In this document: positions 41,352-49,326 of the stretch, piece by piece
Layout: each line of letters starts with the position of its first letter
Numbering within the stretch: the stretch's first letter is position 1
IMG/VR virus record: IMGVR_UViG_3300040959_000745
Coordinates: 1 to 64,000 of that record
DNA from: a virus
Length of the DNA: 64,000 nt
Direction: 5' to 3' (one strand)
Translations under genes and position numbers: made by a program
The notes under the pieces: model-generated
Told to the model about the DNA's origin: nothing
What the model saw: only the letters and a program-made list of their open reading frames with translations
Databases searched by the model: none

Positions 41352-41386
41352 ACCTCTCCCCAACTTTTGGTGGAGGGGTTTTTTTA
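41352..41386 (+). terminator. intrinsic terminator
   Basis: CCTCTCC (41353) pairs with GGAGGGG (41372-41378) with one G-U pair, followed by T8. Confidence 0.85.
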
Positions 41387-41387
41387 T

Positions 41388-41437
41388 GCTTATAAGGATC
41401 TACCTTATATCTATTTGTTTTGCGTGTTTGCCCAACC
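41388..41437 (+). repeat. conserved intergenic element, copy 3
   Basis: GCTTATAAGGAT...TTTTGCGTGTTTGCCCAACC. Confidence 0.75.
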
Positions 41438-41458
41438 AGGGAAGGTCTGGCCTGGTTA

Positions 41459-41535
41459 GTTTACTTTGAAGTTATTATAGAGCTGGTTAGTTTACTATAA
41501 ACTTATTATATGTAGATCTACTTTAAAGTTATTTT
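41459..41535 (+). repeat. 31-bp iterons
   Basis: Units beginning GTTTACT at 41459 and 41490 (period 31), followed by a partial unit, upstream of a promoter. Confidence 0.65.
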
Positions 41536-41583
41536 TTTTGAAAAAAGTTGGGGTGAGGTATTGCGTAATTAAAAACTTACCTA

Positions 41584-41591
41584 TATATTTG
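41584..41591 (+). promoter_or_regulatory. host-type promoter -7 box TATATTTG
   Basis: Same context as the copy at 40580 (TTGCGTAATTAAAAACTTAC upstream), 30 nt before the start. Confidence 0.75.
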
Positions 41592-41621
41592 CAACATCAT
41601 TAATCATTAAAACAAAAAATT

Positions 41622-41885
41622 ATGAAAGCTTTTGTAGTATTAATCCTAGTTGAAGGTTCATTAGTAGAGCCAAGAAAGACTTGTGAATTCCTTGAAGGAA
41701 CTAAATTTGATATCGGAGGTTCAGTTCAAGCCACATCTACTGACGTATTGAACAAGGTTCTGTTTGAATTAGGTCTAAATGATTCTGATGGCATAGGAGT
41801 GCTTTCAATTTCAGACTTTATGGACAGGTTTAATGACCAAGAATTAAACCCAGATGACTACTTTATGTCTTATGTGTATGCTTAG
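41622..41885 (+). CDS. hypothetical early protein
   Basis: 87 residues, acidic, not recognised. Single-gene unit with its own promoter. Confidence 0.65.
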   Translation: MKAFVVLILVEGSLVEPRKTCEFLEGTKFDIGGSVQATSTDVLNKVLFELGLNDSDGIGVLSISDFMDRFNDQELNPDDYFMSYVYA

Positions 41886-41910
41886 TATTGTGTAATTAAA
41901 AACTTTCCCC

Positions 41911-41918
41911 TATATTTG
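41911..41918 (+). promoter_or_regulatory. host-type promoter -7 box TATATTTG
   Basis: TTG at 41888-41890, 20-nt spacer, 30 nt before the start codon. Confidence 0.75.
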
Positions 41919-41948
41919 CAATCATTAATTAACTTTAAACTAAACAAT

Positions 41949-42359
41949 ATGGAAAACTTACAAATGATAAATATGTTAGACTTTCTGTTTGATATGTTAG
42001 AGCATTACCCAGACTTCCCAAATTATTCAGAAGCAAAACAGTTATCTGTTCTTACAAAGCATATAAACTATCAAGATGGTCATACTAAATTAAATTTACA
42101 GTATGATTATATAGGAGAAGCATCAGATGATTACTATAAAGTTATATTTGATATGAGTGATTTTGGTGAGGTATTTAAGTATGCAGATGAAGAGGTTTTA
42201 TCTGAAATAAAAAGTAGTGAAGAGTTTAAGAGTAATAATAAGTATTTTATGTTTAATGGTAAAGGTATAGTATCTAATGATGATATTACTGTGTTAGGTT
42301 TTGACTCTAAAAAGATTGCACAGTACATATTAGAAGAGTATCATAATTTTATATGTTAG
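41949..42359 (+). CDS. hypothetical early protein
   Basis: 136 acidic residues from this ATG; the earlier in-frame ATG overlaps the promoter -7 box and is unlikely. Not recognised. Confidence 0.65.
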   Translation: MENLQMINMLDFLFDMLEHYPDFPNYSEAKQLSVLTKHINYQDGHTKLNLQYDYIGEASDDYYKVIFDMSDFGEVFKYADEEVLSEIKSSEEFKSNNKYFMFNGKGIVSNDDITVLGFDSKKIAQYILEEYHNFIC

Positions 42360-42383
42360 CATAGTTTCGGATAGTATGTTTGA

Positions 42384-42419
42384 GCCTCTCCGCCAGATTT
42401 TGGTTGGAGGGGTTTTTTT
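42384..42419 (+). terminator. intrinsic terminator
   Basis: GCCTCTCC and GGAGGGG form a stem around the loop GCCAGATTTTGGTT, followed by T7. Confidence 0.8.
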
Positions 42420-42421
42420 AT

Positions 42422-42470
42422 GCTTATAAGGATCTACCTTATACCTATCTGTTTTGCGTGTTTGCCCAAC
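42422..42470 (+). repeat. conserved intergenic element, copy 4
   Basis: GCTTATAAGGAT...TTTTGCGTGTTTGCCCAAC. Confidence 0.75.
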
Positions 42471-42489
42471 AGAGCTGGCTGATCTGTAA

Positions 42490-42565
42490 GTTTACTTTGA
42501 AGTTATTATATGTACTGGGTAGTTTACTGTAAACTTATTATATATAGGTTTAATAAAAAGTTATT
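42490..42565 (+). repeat. iterons (about 32-bp period)
   Basis: GTTTACTTTGAAGTTATTAT at 42490 and GTTTACTGTAAACTTATTAT at 42522. Confidence 0.6.
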
Positions 42566-42603
42566 TTTTTTTCAAAAAAGTTTGCGGAGAAGAAATAAAA
42601 AAC

Positions 42604-42611
42604 TATATTTG
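42604..42611 (+). promoter_or_regulatory. host-type promoter -7 box TATATTTG
   Basis: TTG at 42582-42584 and a 19-nt spacer give a textbook Bacteroidetes promoter, 30 nt before the start. Confidence 0.85.
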
Positions 42612-42641
42612 CAGAACATTAATCATTAAAACATAACAAAC

Positions 42642-43046
42642 ATGAACAATTACGATTTCTTTTTATTCACAAAACTAGTGGATGTAAGATTCCCCAACAA
42701 TAAGGATTCTTACGATGAGTTGTACGATACCTTATCTATGGCTTATAACTCTTTTCTATCAAGTAAGTATAACGACTTTGATAAAGGAGTTTATGAGTGT
42801 ATAGAAGAATACTTGGAAGATGAGGACTTACCATTCAGACAATGTACAAAGACTGGTAGTTACATTGTAGAGGGGTATATGGTCAATCACAATTTAATGT
42901 CGTACGGAGATATCGAATACTATGCTTCAGAAGAAGATTTAGTAGAAAGATTGAAGGAAACTTATCCTGAAATTTCAGATAAGGAAGAACTACTGGCTAC
43001 TGCCTATGAAGATGAGTATTACTGTTGGACACAATTTAATAATTAA
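42642..43046 (+). CDS. hypothetical early protein
   Basis: 134 residues, strongly acidic, with many Tyr; not recognised. First of four genes in one unit. Confidence 0.65.
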   Translation: MNNYDFFLFTKLVDVRFPNNKDSYDELYDTLSMAYNSFLSSKYNDFDKGVYECIEEYLEDEDLPFRQCTKTGSYIVEGYMVNHNLMSYGDIEYYASEEDLVERLKETYPEISDKEELLATAYEDEYYCWTQFNN

Positions 43047-43064
43047 CTTTAAACTAAAACTATT

Positions 43065-43259
43065 ATGGAAGATTTCAAATTAATCAATGTACTGGAACTG
43101 GCTTCTGAACTAGCAGATATGAAAGTTAGAGAAATTATGGTAAACTTTTCAGATATTTACATTGAAGATAGTGATGGAAGTACAAGGTATACTGAAGAGG
43201 CTCAAGACCTATTTAACGAGTGGTACGATTCCTACACTGAACTAATACAATCTATTTAA
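43065..43259 (+). CDS. hypothetical small acidic protein
   Basis: 64 residues, acidic. Its upstream spacer (ACTTTAAACTAAAACTATT) is repeated before the next gene and may carry the ribosome-binding context. Confidence 0.6.
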   Translation: MEDFKLINVLELASELADMKVREIMVNFSDIYIEDSDGSTRYTEEAQDLFNEWYDSYTELIQSI

Positions 43260-43277
43260 CTTTAAACTAAAACTATT

Positions 43278-43523
43278 ATGGACAAATTACTTAAATCTGA
43301 AATTGACAAAGCAAAAAAACTTTTAAAAGACAATGGCTACCAAACGTATAACTTGTGGCACATTGACGATGTATTGGATGAAGAAGGGCTTTTAGAGGAT
43401 GGCGATAAGATGGAGATACTGGAAGAAGCACTCACAAATGAATGGGTTATAGAACAAATTTTTTTTATTATAAACGACATTAGAGATAGGTATATTGAAG
43501 AAGTTAAAAACAAAAAAGCATGA
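43278..43523 (+). CDS. hypothetical early protein
   Basis: 81 residues, helical, with an acidic middle (DDVLDEEGLLEDGDK). Overlaps the next start by 4 nt. Confidence 0.6.
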   Translation: MDKLLKSEIDKAKKLLKDNGYQTYNLWHIDDVLDEEGLLEDGDKMEILEEALTNEWVIEQIFFIINDIRDRYIEEVKNKKA

Positions 43524-43771
43524 GAAGGAAGTATTTAAATAGAGTAACAGAAAGTGATTTTATAAACTGGTACTTTAGCGATTCAGAAGACTTGACCGAA
43601 TTTGCAAAAGGTATTATTGATGAACTGGCAGAGACTGGTAAATGTAACTTGACTGTAAAGAAAGTATTTGATAACTGTGGGTATATACCCTCACACATTT
43701 GCGAGTCTAAACTGGATGGGGAAGAATACCAACCGCACGAAGTTAGACTGGTAAAAGATATTTCTAATTAA
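43520..43771 (+). CDS. hypothetical early protein
   Basis: 83 residues with an N-terminal RRKYLNRVTESDFINWY. Similar small proteins occur in Bacteroidota phages. Function unknown. Confidence 0.6.
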   Translation: MRRKYLNRVTESDFINWYFSDSEDLTEFAKGIIDELAETGKCNLTVKKVFDNCGYIPSHICESKLDGEEYQPHEVRLVKDISN

Positions 43772-43818
43772 AAGTAAAAAAGTTAGGGGAGAGTGTATAA
43801 TAATTAAAAACTTTCCCC

Positions 43819-43826
43819 TATATTTG
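43819..43826 (+). promoter_or_regulatory. host-type promoter -7 box TATATTTG
   Basis: Same AATTAAAAACTTTCCCC context as the copy at 41911. Confidence 0.75.
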
Positions 43827-43859
43827 CAGAACATTAATTAACCATAAAAACTTAAAGTT

Positions 43860-44027
43860 ATGAAAGTAGCAAGACCCAAGACAGAAAAATGGCATAATGA
43901 CCAAGAAGGTGATTGCAGAAAACCTATTGATAGAGATGGAAGTAAAAAATCATATTATAAAAAAGGATGGTGGAAAAGATATGATAGAAAGAAGTTTTTC
44001 CGCAATATTAACAAGTGGTTTGGATAA
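43860..44027 (+). CDS. small basic protein (55 aa)
   Basis: A 55-residue very basic frame rich in Lys, Arg and Trp (KKGWWKRYDRKKFFRN) placed 33 nt after a good promoter. It would bind nucleic acid readily. Confidence 0.6.
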   Translation: MKVARPKTEKWHNDQEGDCRKPIDRDGSKKSYYKKGWWKRYDRKKFFRNINKWFG

Positions 44028-44063
44028 TTACCGCTAAAAGTTTGCGGAGAAGAAATAAAAAAC

Positions 44064-44071
44064 TATATTTG
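44064..44071 (+). promoter_or_regulatory. host-type promoter -7 box TATATTTG
   Basis: TTG at 44042-44044 with 19-nt spacer, 34 nt before the start. Confidence 0.85.
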
Positions 44072-44105
44072 CAGAACATTAATTAACAACTAAAAATTTA
44101 AAACT

Positions 44106-44765
44106 ATGCCAAACTGGTGTTCAAATTACGTAACGATTTACGGAGAAGATTTCTCCAAAGTAAAAGATTTACTTTTAACTAAAACTGATGATGATGGTCT
44201 TTTCGAGCATACTGTAGGTATTGTAAAGGAAGGCTATTTAAGAGATGAAAAGTATAAAAATTTAGGAGAGGTTATGCTTGATAACAAATACTTTAACTGG
44301 TACGACCACAACATAAACGAGTATGGTACAAAGTGGGATGTTAATGAGATTTCATTTGATGTTTTTGCCGACCCATCTGATGAGCATATTTCCTTTAGTT
44401 TTGAGTCCGCTTGGTCTCCTCCTTTAGAATGGGCAAGAAAACTGTCAGATAAGTTTAAAGTAATTGTGGTAATAGAGTATGCTGAAAATGGTTGTGATTT
44501 TGGAGGTAGGTCAATATTTGAGAATGGAGATGAAAAGGAATTTGCACAATACACATACCTTAACTGGATGTTAGTTGATGATACGAGTGGAACTAGGTTT
44601 ATGGAGGAAATAGAGTACATAACATCTCATATGGACAAAGATGAGTTTGAAGAGTATAAGCAGGATATTATAGAGTCTGCTGAAGAACAGTTAGACTCTA
44701 CTTTTGTAAAGACTGTTGTGGATGTATTTGATGAAATAGAAAAGAGTATGTTTGAAGAATCTTAA
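44106..44765 (+). CDS. DUF1281/Api92-like ferredoxin-fold protein
   Basis: 219 residues. The start PNWCSNYVTIYG, the middle YGTKWDV and ESAWSPPLEWARKLS, and YAENGCDFGG are hallmarks of the DUF1281/Api92 group found on phages and plasmids. The fold is ferredoxin-like; function unknown. It has its own promoter and terminator. Confidence 0.8.
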   Translation: MPNWCSNYVTIYGEDFSKVKDLLLTKTDDDGLFEHTVGIVKEGYLRDEKYKNLGEVMLDNKYFNWYDHNINEYGTKWDVNEISFDVFADPSDEHISFSFESAWSPPLEWARKLSDKFKVIVVIEYAENGCDFGGRSIFENGDEKEFAQYTYLNWMLVDDTSGTRFMEEIEYITSHMDKDEFEEYKQDIIESAEEQLDSTFVKTVVDVFDEIEKSMFEES

Positions 44766-44790
44766 TAGTAATAGGTTATGTTTTAGAGTG

Positions 44791-44823
44791 CCTCTCCCCC
44801 GCTTTTGGAGGAGGGGTTTTTTT
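44791..44823 (+). terminator. intrinsic terminator
   Basis: CCTCTCCCC region pairs with GGAGGAGGGG; T7 tail. Confidence 0.8.
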
Positions 44824-44825
44824 GT

Positions 44826-44868
44826 GCTTATAAGGATGATCCGATATACCTACTAGTTTGCGTGTTGT
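44826..44868 (+). repeat. conserved intergenic element, copy 5
   Basis: GCTTATAAGGATGATCC...GTTTGCGTGTTG. Confidence 0.75.
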
Positions 44869-44893
44869 GTGAACTGGTTGAACGTATTTGTAA

Positions 44894-44998
44894 GTTTATT
44901 TTAAAGTTATTGTACATACTATATGTTTACTTTTAAGTTATTATATGTATTATATGTTTACTGTAAAGTTATTCTGTTTACTTTTAATTTATTTTTTT
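44894..44998 (+). repeat. 31-bp iterons
   Basis: Units at 44894, 44925 and 44956, beginning GTTTA(T/C)T and ending ACTATAT or TTATAT. Confidence 0.75.
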
Positions 44999-45032
44999 TT
45001 GTAGAAAAGTTTGCGGAGAAGAAACAAAAAAC

Positions 45033-45040
45033 TATATTTG
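45033..45040 (+). promoter_or_regulatory. host-type promoter -7 box TATATTTG
   Basis: TTG at 45011-45013 with 19-nt spacer. Confidence 0.85.
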
Positions 45041-45073
45041 CAGAACATTAATCAACATTAAAAACTTAAAGTT

Positions 45074-45352
45074 ATGGAAACTTACAAAAAGATTGGTAAT
45101 TACACATTCAAGTTAACATCAAAATACAATATTGGTGATGAAATTTTTTATCAGAATATGAAATGGAGTTATAAAGATGAGAAAAATATCATTACAAAAG
45201 AAAAGGCAAAAATAGTTGATATGTATGATTATGGTAATAAAAATTGGGGAACACTAAATGTTAGAGTTATACCTGAAAGAAAAGAATTGTGGGATAAGGA
45301 TGGTGGTAGGTGGATTAGTGAAAATGATATTATTTCAAAGGTGGGTGGGTAA
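45074..45352 (+). CDS. hypothetical protein
   Basis: 92 residues, beta-rich and basic, not recognised. Codon use and the boundary repeat immediately after it suggest it was acquired like the small genes at 32-35 kb. Confidence 0.6.
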   Translation: METYKKIGNYTFKLTSKYNIGDEIFYQNMKWSYKDEKNIITKEKAKIVDMYDYGNKNWGTLNVRVIPERKELWDKDGGRWISENDIISKVGG

Positions 45353-45364
45353 AAATTATTGCAC

Positions 45365-45387
45365 ATAACTATTTGTTAACCCAAGTT
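45365..45387 (+). repeat. cassette-boundary repeat copy
   Basis: ATAACTATTTGTTAACCCAA, one base from consensus, 10 kb from the other copies. Confidence 0.65.
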
Positions 45388-45401
45388 TAAACTTAATACC
45401 A

Positions 45402-45794
45402 ATGAAACTAACATTCAGTATTTTAATTATCTTTATATCTTTAACTGTACATTCACAGTCCAGAAGATTCACTTTAGATAAAAGTAATTTAGCAACAGTA
45501 CAAAGTAACAATATTAATCAACCAACAAAACAATCTACTATGAAGTTATTCATCGCAATCGAAGAAGGAAGGAACCTACGTTCCAGATTCATTACAAGCT
45601 TGGAAATTATTGCTAGAAATGAAATTGAAGCTAGAAAAATTATCAGAGAGTATAATCGTTATGTATTTGATAATAAGTTAAAAGTAAAAGAATTGAACAG
45701 ACCTATCATTTGTGAAGTAACTATGACTGGTGCATTTGAACACCATAAGAACTCTACTAGAGGGTTTTATAACCCTACTACAGAAGTACAGTAA
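45402..45794 (+). CDS. hypothetical protein with N-terminal signal-like segment
   Basis: 130 residues. The first 20 (KLTFSILIIFISLTVHSQS) look like a Sec signal; an internal ATG at codon 47 begins a compact domain (KLFIAIEEGRNLRSRFITSLEII) that may be the original gene start. Not recognised. Confidence 0.55.
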   Translation: MKLTFSILIIFISLTVHSQSRRFTLDKSNLATVQSNNINQPTKQSTMKLFIAIEEGRNLRSRFITSLEIIARNEIEARKIIREYNRYVFDNKLKVKELNRPIICEVTMTGAFEHHKNSTRGFYNPTTEVQ

Positions 45795-45829
45795 AGATAT
45801 ATTCACTCACTCTGTATAAAGGTGCTACA

Positions 45830-45853
45830 TTAATTTGTAGTGCCTTTTTTTAT
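45830..45853 (+). terminator. intrinsic terminator
   Basis: GGTGCTACA and TGTAGTGCC pair with two G-U pairs around TTAATT; T7 tail. Confidence 0.8.
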
Positions 45854-45898
45854 GCTTATAAGGATGATCCTTTATACCTATTAGTTTGCGTGTTTGAT
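45854..45898 (+). repeat. conserved intergenic element, copy 6
   Basis: GCTTATAAGGATGATCC...GTTTGCGTGTTTGA. Confidence 0.75.
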
Positions 45899-45920
45899 GA
45901 AGTGACCAGTCAGTATATAT

Positions 45921-46050
45921 GTTTATTGTAAAGTTATTCTGTATACTATATGTTTACTTTTAAGTTATTCTGTATACTATATGTTTACTTTTAAGTTATT
46001 CTGTATACTATATGTTTACTTTTAAGTTATTCTGTATACTTTTAAGTTAT
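45921..46050 (+). repeat. 31-bp iterons, best-preserved array
   Basis: Units start at 45921, 45952, 45983 and 46014; the second and third are identical. Each contains AAGTTATTCTGTATAC; the last runs into a T-rich tract before the promoter. Confidence 0.9.
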
Positions 46051-46089
46051 TTTTTTTGCAGAAAAGTTTGCGGTGATGAAATAAAAAAC

Positions 46090-46097
46090 TATATTTG
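46090..46097 (+). promoter_or_regulatory. host-type promoter -7 box TATATTTG
   Basis: TTG at 46068-46070 with 19-nt spacer. Confidence 0.85.
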
Positions 46098-46128
46098 CAG
46101 AACATTAATCATTCTAAAACAACACAAT

Positions 46129-46851
46129 ATGAAAAGTTTAACGTTTTTATCAGCCAATCAAAAAGTTGTAAATGTCATTGCATTAAATAAAACTAAAAAT
46201 GGCAAAATAACTACACCGAATAAATTAATACTACAAACCTATCACTTTGATATTGAGCAAATAAATTTTGCCAAACAAGGTGGTAAAGGTATTAATTTAG
46301 ATACTGGATTTCTTAATCCTAAATTAACTGAAAATAATTGTTTGAGCTGTCCTTTAAGATTTGGCGGTTGTTATACACATCACGGTATCCAGCCTGTAGG
46401 CCATTTATCTATGTTACGTAGATTGGCTAAATTAGATAAAATACCTCAATATTCTGTTGATACCATTAACCAATCTTTAGCAATGTTACAATTAACTACA
46501 AATAAATACATTAGGTTTGGCAGTTATGGGTGTCCAACAAATTTACCCTTTAATTTGGTACAATTATTAGCCGAAAATGCTAATAACTATACGGGATATA
46601 CGCATGAATGGCACAATCCTAAAAACTACAAATATATGGCTTATTTTATGGCTTCTACTCACCAAAGTGACCCTATATTCAGTAGCAAATTAGCCAATGA
46701 TTTGGGTTTTAGAACATTTGAGATAGACGGAAAAGTTAATACCGTCCAATGTCCACATTCAACCAACAAAGATATTAAATGTGACAAATGTGGTTTATGT
46801 AGCGGATATAAAGGTAAAGGAAAAACAAATATAGGTATCCCAAAACACTAG
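46129..46851 (+). CDS. Cys-rich conserved phage/plasmid protein
   Basis: 240 residues from this ATG; the longer in-frame start would run through the promoter and iterons. It has NCLSCPLRFGGCYTHHG, a FGSYGCPTNLP segment, TGYTHEWHNP and a C-terminal VQCPHSTNKDIKCDKCGLCSG cluster, a pattern of phage proteins of unknown function. Two metal sites are likely. Its codon use is closer to the host type (more CAA, ATT). Confidence 0.7.
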   Translation: MKSLTFLSANQKVVNVIALNKTKNGKITTPNKLILQTYHFDIEQINFAKQGGKGINLDTGFLNPKLTENNCLSCPLRFGGCYTHHGIQPVGHLSMLRRLAKLDKIPQYSVDTINQSLAMLQLTTNKYIRFGSYGCPTNLPFNLVQLLAENANNYTGYTHEWHNPKNYKYMAYFMASTHQSDPIFSSKLANDLGFRTFEIDGKVNTVQCPHSTNKDIKCDKCGLCSGYKGKGKTNIGIPKH

Positions 46852-46873
46852 GTTTAGATTGATTAATTAGTTT

Positions 46874-46907
46874 AACGGCCTGGCAATAAGTTAGGCCGTT
46901 TTTTTTA
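46874..46907 (+). terminator. intrinsic terminator
   Basis: AACGGCCT pairs perfectly with AGGCCGTT (46893-46900); T8 run. Confidence 0.9.
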
Positions 46908-46908
46908 T

Positions 46909-46952
46909 GCTTATAAGGATGATCCTTTATACCTATTTATTTGCGTGTTTGA
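46909..46952 (+). repeat. conserved intergenic element, copy 7
   Basis: GCTTATAAGGATGATCC...ATTTGCGTGTTTGA. Confidence 0.75.
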
Positions 46953-46974
46953 TTAATTACTAATTAGTGTTTAT

Positions 46975-47090
46975 GTTTACTTTTAAGTTATTATACACAC
47001 TATATGTTTATTGTAAAGTTATTCTATATAGTATATGTTTACTTTTAAGTTATTCTATATAGTATATGTTTACTTTTAAGTTATTTTTTT
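46975..47090 (+). repeat. 31-bp iterons
   Basis: Units at 46975, 47006, 47037 and a partial one at 47068. Confidence 0.85.
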
Positions 47091-47122
47091 CTAGAAAATT
47101 TTGCGGTGATGAAATAAAAAAC

Positions 47123-47130
47123 TATATTTG
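47123..47130 (+). promoter_or_regulatory. host-type promoter -7 box TATATTTG
   Basis: TTG at 47101-47103 with 19-nt spacer. Confidence 0.85.
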
Positions 47131-47163
47131 CAAAAGATTAATTAACAATTAAAACTTATTAAA

Positions 47164-47445
47164 ATGAGGAATTTAAAATTGCACGAAATTATTGAAAGGT
47201 CTGAATCGCTTGTGGAAATTAGCTATAAAGACGTTGCACCAAAAGTAAAACAATTAAAAACTTACTACGGTACTAAAGTTTTCTTTTTGGCTACATTTGT
47301 TAGCAATGCTATTCAAGGTGGTATTGTTGTCCCAATAGATTATATAAATGAAGCAATAGATGAAATAGCACTACTACATTCAGAAGATAATGAGGAATTT
47401 GAATATTTAAAAGAATTATACAGTCACCAAACAGTATTATTATAA
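47164..47445 (+). CDS. hypothetical early protein
   Basis: 93 residues, helical, not recognised. Confidence 0.6.
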   Translation: MRNLKLHEIIERSESLVEISYKDVAPKVKQLKTYYGTKVFFLATFVSNAIQGGIVVPIDYINEAIDEIALLHSEDNEEFEYLKELYSHQTVLL

Positions 47446-47471
47446 TTAATTAACAATTAAAACTTATTATT

Positions 47472-47720
47472 ATGCCGTACTCAATTGAAGATACTATGGA
47501 AATTTACCTGTTAAATAATGAAACAGGCGAAGAATGTACTTTTAAAGTAGATTTCAACTATTACTATGACGAAGGTAGATATCACAGTGCGTGGGAAGAT
47601 AGTTATCCTGCTGAAGAATGTCTGGAAGTTACATGGGTTGAAAATGAAGAAAATTTGCCCGACTGGGTAACTGAGGAAATGATATATAATGAGGTGGAAA
47701 ATAACTTACACTGTTATTAA
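47472..47720 (+). CDS. hypothetical acidic early protein
   Basis: 82 residues, very acidic (many Glu, few basic residues), with Trp and Tyr. Strongly acidic small phage proteins often mimic DNA; that is only a possibility here. Confidence 0.6.
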   Translation: MPYSIEDTMEIYLLNNETGEECTFKVDFNYYYDEGRYHSAWEDSYPAEECLEVTWVENEENLPDWVTEEMIYNEVENNLHCY

Positions 47721-47743
47721 TATCATAGAAAAATAGTGTTAAA

Positions 47744-47779
47744 ATAGGGTAACATTAATTTGTTATCCTATTTTTTTTC
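47744..47779 (+). terminator. intrinsic terminator
   Basis: GGGTAACA (47747) pairs with TGTTATCC (47761-47768) around TTAATT, then a T8 tract. Confidence 0.85.
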
Positions 47780-47820
47780 TTATAAGGAAGACCTAATATG
47801 CGTACTTGTTTGCGTGTTTG
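47779..47820 (+). repeat. conserved intergenic element, copy 8
   Basis: CTTATAAGGAAG...GTTTGCGTGTTTG. Confidence 0.7.
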
Positions 47821-47855
47821 ACCAATTGACTGGTTGACTGGATCTATTTTTATAT

Positions 47856-47940
47856 GTTTACTTTAAAGTTATTCTGTATACTATATGTTTACTTTAAAGT
47901 TATTCTGTATACTATATGTTTACTTTTAACTTATTATTAC
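47856..47940 (+). repeat. 31-bp iterons
   Basis: Identical units at 47856 and 47887, then a diverged one at 47918. Confidence 0.85.
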
Positions 47941-47992
47941 TATCAAAATAACTTTTTAGTAAAAAAAATTAACTTGATATTGAAATAAAAAC

Positions 47993-48000
47993 TATCTTTG
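47993..48000 (+). promoter_or_regulatory. host-type promoter -7 box TATCTTTG
   Basis: TAnnTTTG, in the context TTGATATTGAAATAAAAAC shared with the copy at 49511. Confidence 0.75.
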
Positions 48001-48033
48001 TATCGTATTAATTAATAACTAAAACAACACAAC

Positions 48034-48192
48034 ATGGAATTTTTAAAAGAATTCGAATTGCAAGGATTTACTTACCACCTAGTTTTACACTGCGAAAAAA
48101 CATACTTTTTTTTCGCTGGACTATTTTTTGAGGCTAACGGTTTTGAGTCTCAAATAACCGTTGAAAATTACATTTTATCATTATTAAATTAA
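48034..48192 (+). CDS. small hypothetical protein (52 aa)
   Basis: A 52-residue frame 33 nt after a promoter. Aromatic-rich (TYFFFAGLFFEANGF). Not recognised. Confidence 0.6.
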   Translation: MEFLKEFELQGFTYHLVLHCEKTYFFFAGLFFEANGFESQITVENYILSLLN

Positions 48193-48198
48193 TTAACT

Positions 48199-48378
48199 AT
48201 GCTAAACTTAATCAAGCTCGTATTTTTGGTTTTAATTGGTATTGCATTATTGTATATTGATGCGGTTATAAAAATACCACAATTAAAACTTATTGCATCA
48301 TTTCCTTTTATGACAGTGGGAATATATCTAATTATCCTATTCCTTTTCCCTAAATTGGAAAAGCGGATAATTGGCTAA
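48199..48378 (+). CDS. small two-TM membrane protein (59 aa)
   Basis: Two hydrophobic segments (residues 5-24 and 32-50) and a basic tail KLEKRIIG. Cotranscribed with the preceding small gene. Confidence 0.6.
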   Translation: MLNLIKLVFLVLIGIALLYIDAVIKIPQLKLIASFPFMTVGIYLIILFLFPKLEKRIIG

Positions 48379-48438
48379 CTTTTTTTTAATTGGGTGAAAA
48401 TTTTTTCATCCAATTATTCTTTATTTCAAATTTATTTA

Positions 48439-48446
48439 TATCTTTG
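48439..48446 (+). promoter_or_regulatory. host-type promoter -7 box TATCTTTG
   Basis: TAnnTTTG 32 nt before the start of the DUF932 gene. Confidence 0.65.
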
Positions 48447-48478
48447 CTATCATTTTAAACTTTAAAAATTTTCAAAAC

Positions 48479-49267
48479 ATGGAAAAAGTAATTTCAAAAG
48501 ACGAATTAATTAAGATTTGTCCAGCAGTAATTTCAAAGCAATCACCATCAGTTAAAAGCCGTTATGTTCATATTAACACTATGGACGTTATTGAGCAAGT
48601 ATTAAACAGTGGCAATTGGGATATTACCAAAGCAATTGGTAAGGACCAATACGGTTACCATCAAGTTATCTTGACTCAAAACGATAGTTTTGAGAACACT
48701 GACAAATTAGGAAAATTGTTTCCTCAAATTAAAGTAATTTCGTCTCATGACGGTACAACAAAATTTCAGATGCTTATGGGTATTTTTAGACTCATTTGTG
48801 ATAACGGTTTAGTTGCACCGATGAAAAATACTTCAGAAGCAAATACCGTAAAACATATTGGCATAGACACTGATTATGTTAACGGGGTAATCGAAAATAC
48901 TTTATCTAACGGTTACGGTATTATTGGGAAAATTTCTAAAATGAGGAACACTGATATTTTTGAGGATGCAAAAATAGACCTTATTAACACCGCACTATTG
49001 ACTAAAGGTAGGGTACATGAAAATGAGGCTAGTAACTTTATTTCAAAGTTAAATACCGAAACCTACAAATCTATTTGTGAAATAAATAGACCACAGGATG
49101 CGGGAAATAATATTTGGAATGTTTTTAATACCGTTCAAGAAAATGTGCTACGTGGTAATTATACGGTTTACGGGGAAAAGAATAGAAAGGCTAGACCTGT
49201 TACTGATTTTCGACTAAACGACCGTATTAATACAGCTATGTTTGAAAAGGTATTAGAACTAGTATAA
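48479..49267 (+). CDS. DUF932 family protein
   Basis: 262 residues. The core SHDGTTKFQMLMGIFRLICDNGLV and the later IWNVFNTVQENVLRGNY match DUF932, a family common on phages and plasmids and of unknown biochemical role. Codon use is closer to host type. Confidence 0.85.
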   Translation: MEKVISKDELIKICPAVISKQSPSVKSRYVHINTMDVIEQVLNSGNWDITKAIGKDQYGYHQVILTQNDSFENTDKLGKLFPQIKVISSHDGTTKFQMLMGIFRLICDNGLVAPMKNTSEANTVKHIGIDTDYVNGVIENTLSNGYGIIGKISKMRNTDIFEDAKIDLINTALLTKGRVHENEASNFISKLNTETYKSICEINRPQDAGNNIWNVFNTVQENVLRGNYTVYGEKNRKARPVTDFRLNDRINTAMFEKVLELV

Positions 49268-49290
49268 CATTAAAATAGTCTAGCATTAAG

Positions 49291-49322
49291 ATAGGGTAAC
49301 ATTAATTTGTTACCCTATTTTT
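49291..49322 (+). terminator. intrinsic terminator
   Basis: An 11-bp perfect stem ATAGGGTAACA / TGTTACCCTAT around TTAATT, then T-rich. Confidence 0.9.
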
Positions 49323-49326
49323 TTAT

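Noticed and set aside
45921-46050. 31-bp tandem units as a second CRISPR array
   Set aside because: Units are contiguous with no variable spacers, and their position before promoters indicates iterons.
46012-46128. Longer N-terminus for the Cys-rich protein
   Set aside because: The extension would be translated from the iterons and the promoter itself; the ATG 32 nt after the -7 box fits all neighbouring genes.
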